A stretch of DNA of 64,000 nt, taken from Jacaranda mimosifolia. Lineage: Eukaryota; Streptophyta; Magnoliopsida; Lamiales; Bignoniaceae. The stretch lies in the NCBI GenBank assembly GCA_018894105.1, contig CM032128.1:12505001-12569000 (forward strand), given 5' to 3'. The notes below the pieces were generated by a model. It was not told the origin of the DNA and did not search any database. It worked only from the letters and a program-made list of their open reading frames with translations. Positions within the stretch are counted from its first letter, which is position 1, and every line of letters begins with the position of its first letter. Below are positions 60,011 through 64,000 of the stretch, piece by piece. The translations under genes were made by a program, and so were the position numbers.

Positions 60011-61999
60011 ATATTTAATGTATTAATTAGTTAAAAATATTAAATACCTTATTAATTTTTAAATAAAAAATTATTTAAAAAATTCTTTCAGAAGAAATGT
60101 TAGTTTAGTAGTAATAAAAACCTTTATTTTATTTTATTTTCATTTCATATCTTTCAGGTTCACTCCCTTCTCCTCCTCCTCTTCTTCTTCTTCTTCTTCT
60201 TCTACTTCTTCTTCTTTCTCTTTTACTTTGGCCGGCCGGCCACTGCTGGTGCGGCCAGCAGCCTGTTGGGCGCACCCGCTTGGTGCTGCTGGACGCACCA
60301 ACAACACCAGAATGCTGCTGGTGCGTCCAGCGGCCGGCCAGAGCTGGAAAAAAAAATAGTTATAATTTTAAAAAAAAACTAAAATGATTGTTCGGGTTAT
60401 TGTTTCAGGTTTAAAGGGTGTATACTTGTTGTGTATTATTTTCCTTGATTGAGGTAATTTTTTTAATTATACTAAAATTTAATTATGTTTTAGTTATCTT
60501 CATTATGTTTTAGTTAATTATCTCCATTAATTAAAATTTGATTTATGTTTTAGGTAATTGTCTCCATTAGTTAAAATTTAATTATGTTTTATTTAAATGA
60601 TTTATGTTTTAGTTATATGAAATATGTTTTATATAATTTGTCTCAATTAGTTAAAATTTAATTATGTTTTAGTTAAAATTTTATTTATGTTTTAGTTTTA
60701 TGAATTATGTTTTATATAATTTGTCTCAATTAGTTAAAATTTAATTATGTTTTAGTTGAAATTTGATTTACGTGTTGGTTAAACTCAAATAATAATTTAT
60801 TATTTTTGGTATAATAATTTGATTTAACAGAAATAATGATTTATGTATTAGTTGAAATTTGAATTACATTTTATGTTAGTTTTATATGTTGTTATATTTG
60901 TTAGAGTTATGTTTTTATTTGAATTTAGAATTATGATTGAGTTAAATTTTCTGGTACTACATATTGAATTGTATTAAATATTTAAGTTTTCATTTAGTTT
61001 GTGGAATTATGATTTATTAATAAATATGTGCATTTGTAACATGTGCCTAATGATGTAGGCTATCATGACTTGGTAGAAATCTTTTGTGAGTGTTAATTTT
61101 AGTGGAGCATTTAAAGGTAAGTTTGGATATCTTGTTTTAATTTTGTAATATTTTTATAGTACAATACATTAGAAATGTTTAGAATTGGTGGATTCGGGAA
61201 GGAGGATGGGATGTTGGGAGAATGGGTGGAGCCTTCTCATTTGTTGCTGATTGGTTTTTAATTGCTTGCATGATGATGATGGACATAAGGGGGAGTGTTT
61301 ATGTGTCATTATGTGTTTACTAATATTATTAATTATAAATGCTAGTTTAAAATATAATTTATTATGTTAGTTTAAATTTAATTTATGTATTAGATTAAAT
61401 TATATTAGTTTAAATTTGATTTATGTATTAAATGTTGTTATATAATGTTAGATTTGTGTTTTTATGTGAATGAAAAATTCTATTAGAATTTTGATTGAGT
61501 TAATTAATTTTTGTTGTGTATATGTTGAATTGTATTAATTTTATAAATTTCAATTTTAGTTTATGGAATTAGGATTTATAGATAAATATGTGCACTTGTA
61601 AGAAAATTTTAGATTGATAATCACTTTATTAATTATGATATATGTTGTTTCGTTATAGTAATGAACACATATATGTAATTTGTGTTTATAAATATTATAA
61701 GTTGTTTTTAATTGAAGTAATGGTTTACATTTTGTTGAGTCTTGTTTTTTATGCAATTTGAAGTATTTTATTTAAGGGAATTTTTGATAGAATGTATCAT
61801 TAATCATATTAAATCTTTGGTATTTTTATCTACTTGGATATGTTTGATGTAATGATAAACAAATTAAGAATTGGACTATAAATGGGCTATAGACATTCCA
61901 ATCCTCAATTTGTTTGTCATTCACATTAATATACCAATAAGTATTTTGGATGTACCTAATCATATTATTTTTATTTATTTTTCCAGCTAATATTTCAGG
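60011..61999 (+). other. Upstream region of the plant-mobile-domain pseudogene
   Basis: A (CTT)n-rich tract (60,166-60,219) is followed by a GC-rich block (60,228-60,350) with inverted CTGCTGGTGCGTCCAGC-like words. Next comes AT-rich DNA in which 'TCTCAATTAGTTAAAATTTA' recurs with 83-bp spacing (60,638 and 60,721) and shorter echoes. It may be the leader or 5' part of a transposon that carried the downstream gene. No coding exon was recognised. Confidence 0.45.
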
Positions 62000-64000
62000 A
62001 TGGATATCAGAGATATATATGGTCCACGTGATCCCAATGTCTTATACATGCAAGATGGCCATCGATCAGAGGATGTATTAGCTGGAGATATAGATGACAC
62101 TTTAGTTGTTAGACGAGGAGATAGAGGATTTTGGAGAATTATAGGACACTAAGCTCTACACCCTCGTGTATTATCTTTATTAAATGAGATGGGATTCTAT
62201 GGTGTCTACAGTTGTAGAAATATTAAGACTGATATTCATGTAATTATGGCTCTGGTCGAGAGGTGGCACTCAGAGACTCACATATTTTATTTATGTTTGG
62301 GAGAGGCTACAGTTACGTTGCAGGACATAGCAGTTATTTGAGCATTACCGATAGACGGTATTGCTGTTACAGGTAAAGACCATGTTCATAACCTCACGCA
62401 GTGGCAGGATTATTGTCATCGTTATCTCGGATTCATTCCTAAGGAGCAAGACCTTAGGGGGTCACAACTTCATCTTACTGCTCTTACGGACCATGTTCAT
62501 AATAATAGAATTACGGATCATAGCACAGTTTTGGAGGTCCAAAAATACGCACGTGTCTGTGCGTTGATACTTCTTGGAGGTCTTATGTGCCCAAGCTCAT
62601 CGGGTTCTGCAGTATCATTGGTATGTTGTAGTTTACTTACAGCATATGGAGCAAATATATGAAGTCCGTAACTTTAGTTGGGGTAGTGCAGTTTTATCGT
62701 TCATGTATCGTGAGCTTTGCACTGCATCACGTATAGGAAGATCAAATATTGGTGGAGCGATGCAGTTATTACAAGTGAAGTAGTATTATTTTGCTTTTAT
62801 ATTAATTCTTGCAATTAGGTATGACGCCTAAAAAATTGTTAATTGTAGATTTGGGCATGGTCACGCATTACAACATTGACGCCCATAAGATTAACTTCTC
62901 GTGTCGATCACAATGAAGCTCCAGTAGTAGTTGATGGATTTCCAATTCCTCCGTATGGTGCTCGGTAAGATAATATATGTTATAGTTTATTAACATTTTC
63001 ATGCAACTGTTTTATGCGTATATGGATAATAAAAATTGTTATATTAATATCAATTGAATGAATTTTTAGGTGGTGGCATTATAATTCTTTCACGTAAATA
63101 GCAAGTCGCTCTGTACGAATCATAAGAGATATGCTTGATAGAATGTTGGCAAATGAGGTCGAAAGTTCTATAATAATAATAGTTTTTACATCAAATATTT
63201 TGATAAGCTATTTATCTATATAAACATGGCTCAATATGTTTATATGCAATTTATATGGCAACCATATGACCCGATCCAAGACATTCAAACCTTGCTAGTC
63301 CAGTGTGCCCCGAGACTTTGGACAGCAGTGTGTCCATTAATCAACTTTGCTATAATTGAGATGCATCCTCCAGAACGAGTCCTAAGGTAATTTGGGATGC
63401 GACAACATATTCCTCCACCAACGGCTGAGAAAAGTTCAATATTACATGATGTATCATGTAGAGGTCATCCTGGGCAAGATTGGTCAATTTATCACATAGA
63501 TTATATTGCTCAGTGGGCTAACATAGAGCAGTTTGTTGTGCATGGACCTCCTATTGTCGGATCAACCACTATGGAAAATGGATACATGTTATGGTATGAT
63601 TGAATTACACGTCGAATCATAGGTCCATTATATGAGAACACGCCAATGGGGTGCCATCTAGAGGATCCACGCGCTTGGCAACATGTGGTATGTATATAAA
63701 TCATGCAATACATCCTTCGGTGATTTAAATAATATTTAACATTATGTTCCCTGTCTTATTTTTTCCAGACAGATGAAATGCACAATTTGATGATCAGTTG
63801 TGATTCTGTTGCCGATGATGCTGAGGTTATGGACTTCATTCAGATGAGGAATGATCATAGATTAATTGCTGAGAACGTTTATCAGTTGGCATCTAGACAA
63901 CGCTTTCCAAGCTAAGTCCCTCAACAACAAGAAGTCAGTGGTAGTACACATACGAGAAGGAGGAGATGCAACATTAGATCCAACAACACGACTGATGATG
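62000..64000 (+). pseudogene. Plant mobile domain (MAIN-like / PP7-long-form-like) pseudogene, truncated by window end
   Basis: Blocks in order: 'DPNVLYMQDGHRSEDV', 'GFYGVYSC', 'IMALVERWHSETHIF', 'GEATVTLQDIAVI', 'LPIDGIAVTG', 'YARVCALILLGG', 'SWGSAVLSFMYRELC', 'IWAWSRIT', 'QFIWQPYD', 'VLR', 'FGMRQHIPPP', 'YMLWYD', 'ITRRIIGP'. This is the plant mobile domain found in MAIN/MAIL proteins and in many transposons. Coding blocks: 62,000-62,774; 62,849-62,964; 63,070 to about 63,160; 63,247-63,687; 63,769-64,000. Three gaps between blocks look like GT-AG introns. In-frame stops fall at 62,150, 62,339, 63,095, 63,388, 63,601 and 63,913, and the frame shifts near 62,630. It is either a decayed host gene or, more likely, part of a decayed PMD-bearing transposon. 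Confidence 0.85.

Overview
This is plant nuclear DNA, very probably from a eudicot. It is AT-rich. It has GT-AG introns of up to about 5 kb, Ty1-copia, PIF/Harbinger and hAT elements, many MITEs, an old caulimovirus-like (pararetrovirus) insertion and a plant-mobile-domain pseudogene. I cannot name the species. Only two loci look like intact host genes: a seven-exon plus-strand gene for a PGR5-like thylakoid protein (13,120-21,432, closest in type to PGRL2) and a minus-strand gene for a short XS-domain protein of the FDM/IDN2 family of RNA-directed DNA methylation factors (27,678-28,532, with a probable 5'UTR intron and a TATA box at 29.73 kb).

Layout. 1-1,865: decayed Ty1-copia gag-integrase, minus strand. 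2.9-4.1 kb: hAT-type MITE. 5.5-11.5 kb: two head-to-head copies of a non-coding LTR retroelement, the right copy keeping a 445-bp LTR and a tRNA-Met primer binding site; a stretch resembling mitochondrial DNA lies between them. 12.07-12.58 kb: hAT MITE upstream of the PGRL gene. 13.1-21.4 kb: the PGRL gene, whose 5.1-kb third intron holds a hAT MITE and a minisatellite of about 65-bp units. 22.9-26.15 kb: internally deleted hAT element with a BED-finger remnant, a GC-rich island and a nested Tourist-like MITE. 27.7-29.7 kb: the XS-domain gene. 29.8-34 kb: a MITE-family repeat and a two-ORF PIF/Harbinger element, both decayed.

34.8-43.9 kb: an endogenous pararetrovirus fragment split by a solo LTR, itself split by a second, inverted solo LTR of the same family; target-site duplications at both levels give the order of events. 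44.4-46.4 kb: further MITEs, including a hAT MITE inside a Tourist-like MITE. 46.5-51.6 kb: degenerate LTR-retrotransposon-like sequence with another MITE. 51.6-58 kb: more MITEs; one, with TAA duplications, carries about 295 bp of apparently foreign, probably organellar, DNA. 58.9-60.0 kb: a long inverted repeat around a less AT-rich core. 60.2-64.0 kb: a GC-rich block and then a plant-mobile-domain (MAIN-like) pseudogene with six in-frame stops and one frameshift that runs off the end.

The two host genes have no evident functional link: one acts in chloroplast electron transport, the other probably in small-RNA-directed silencing. The rest is mostly nested transposon history. Most claims rest on translations, exon junctions, terminal repeats and target-site duplications read by eye; no database search was run.
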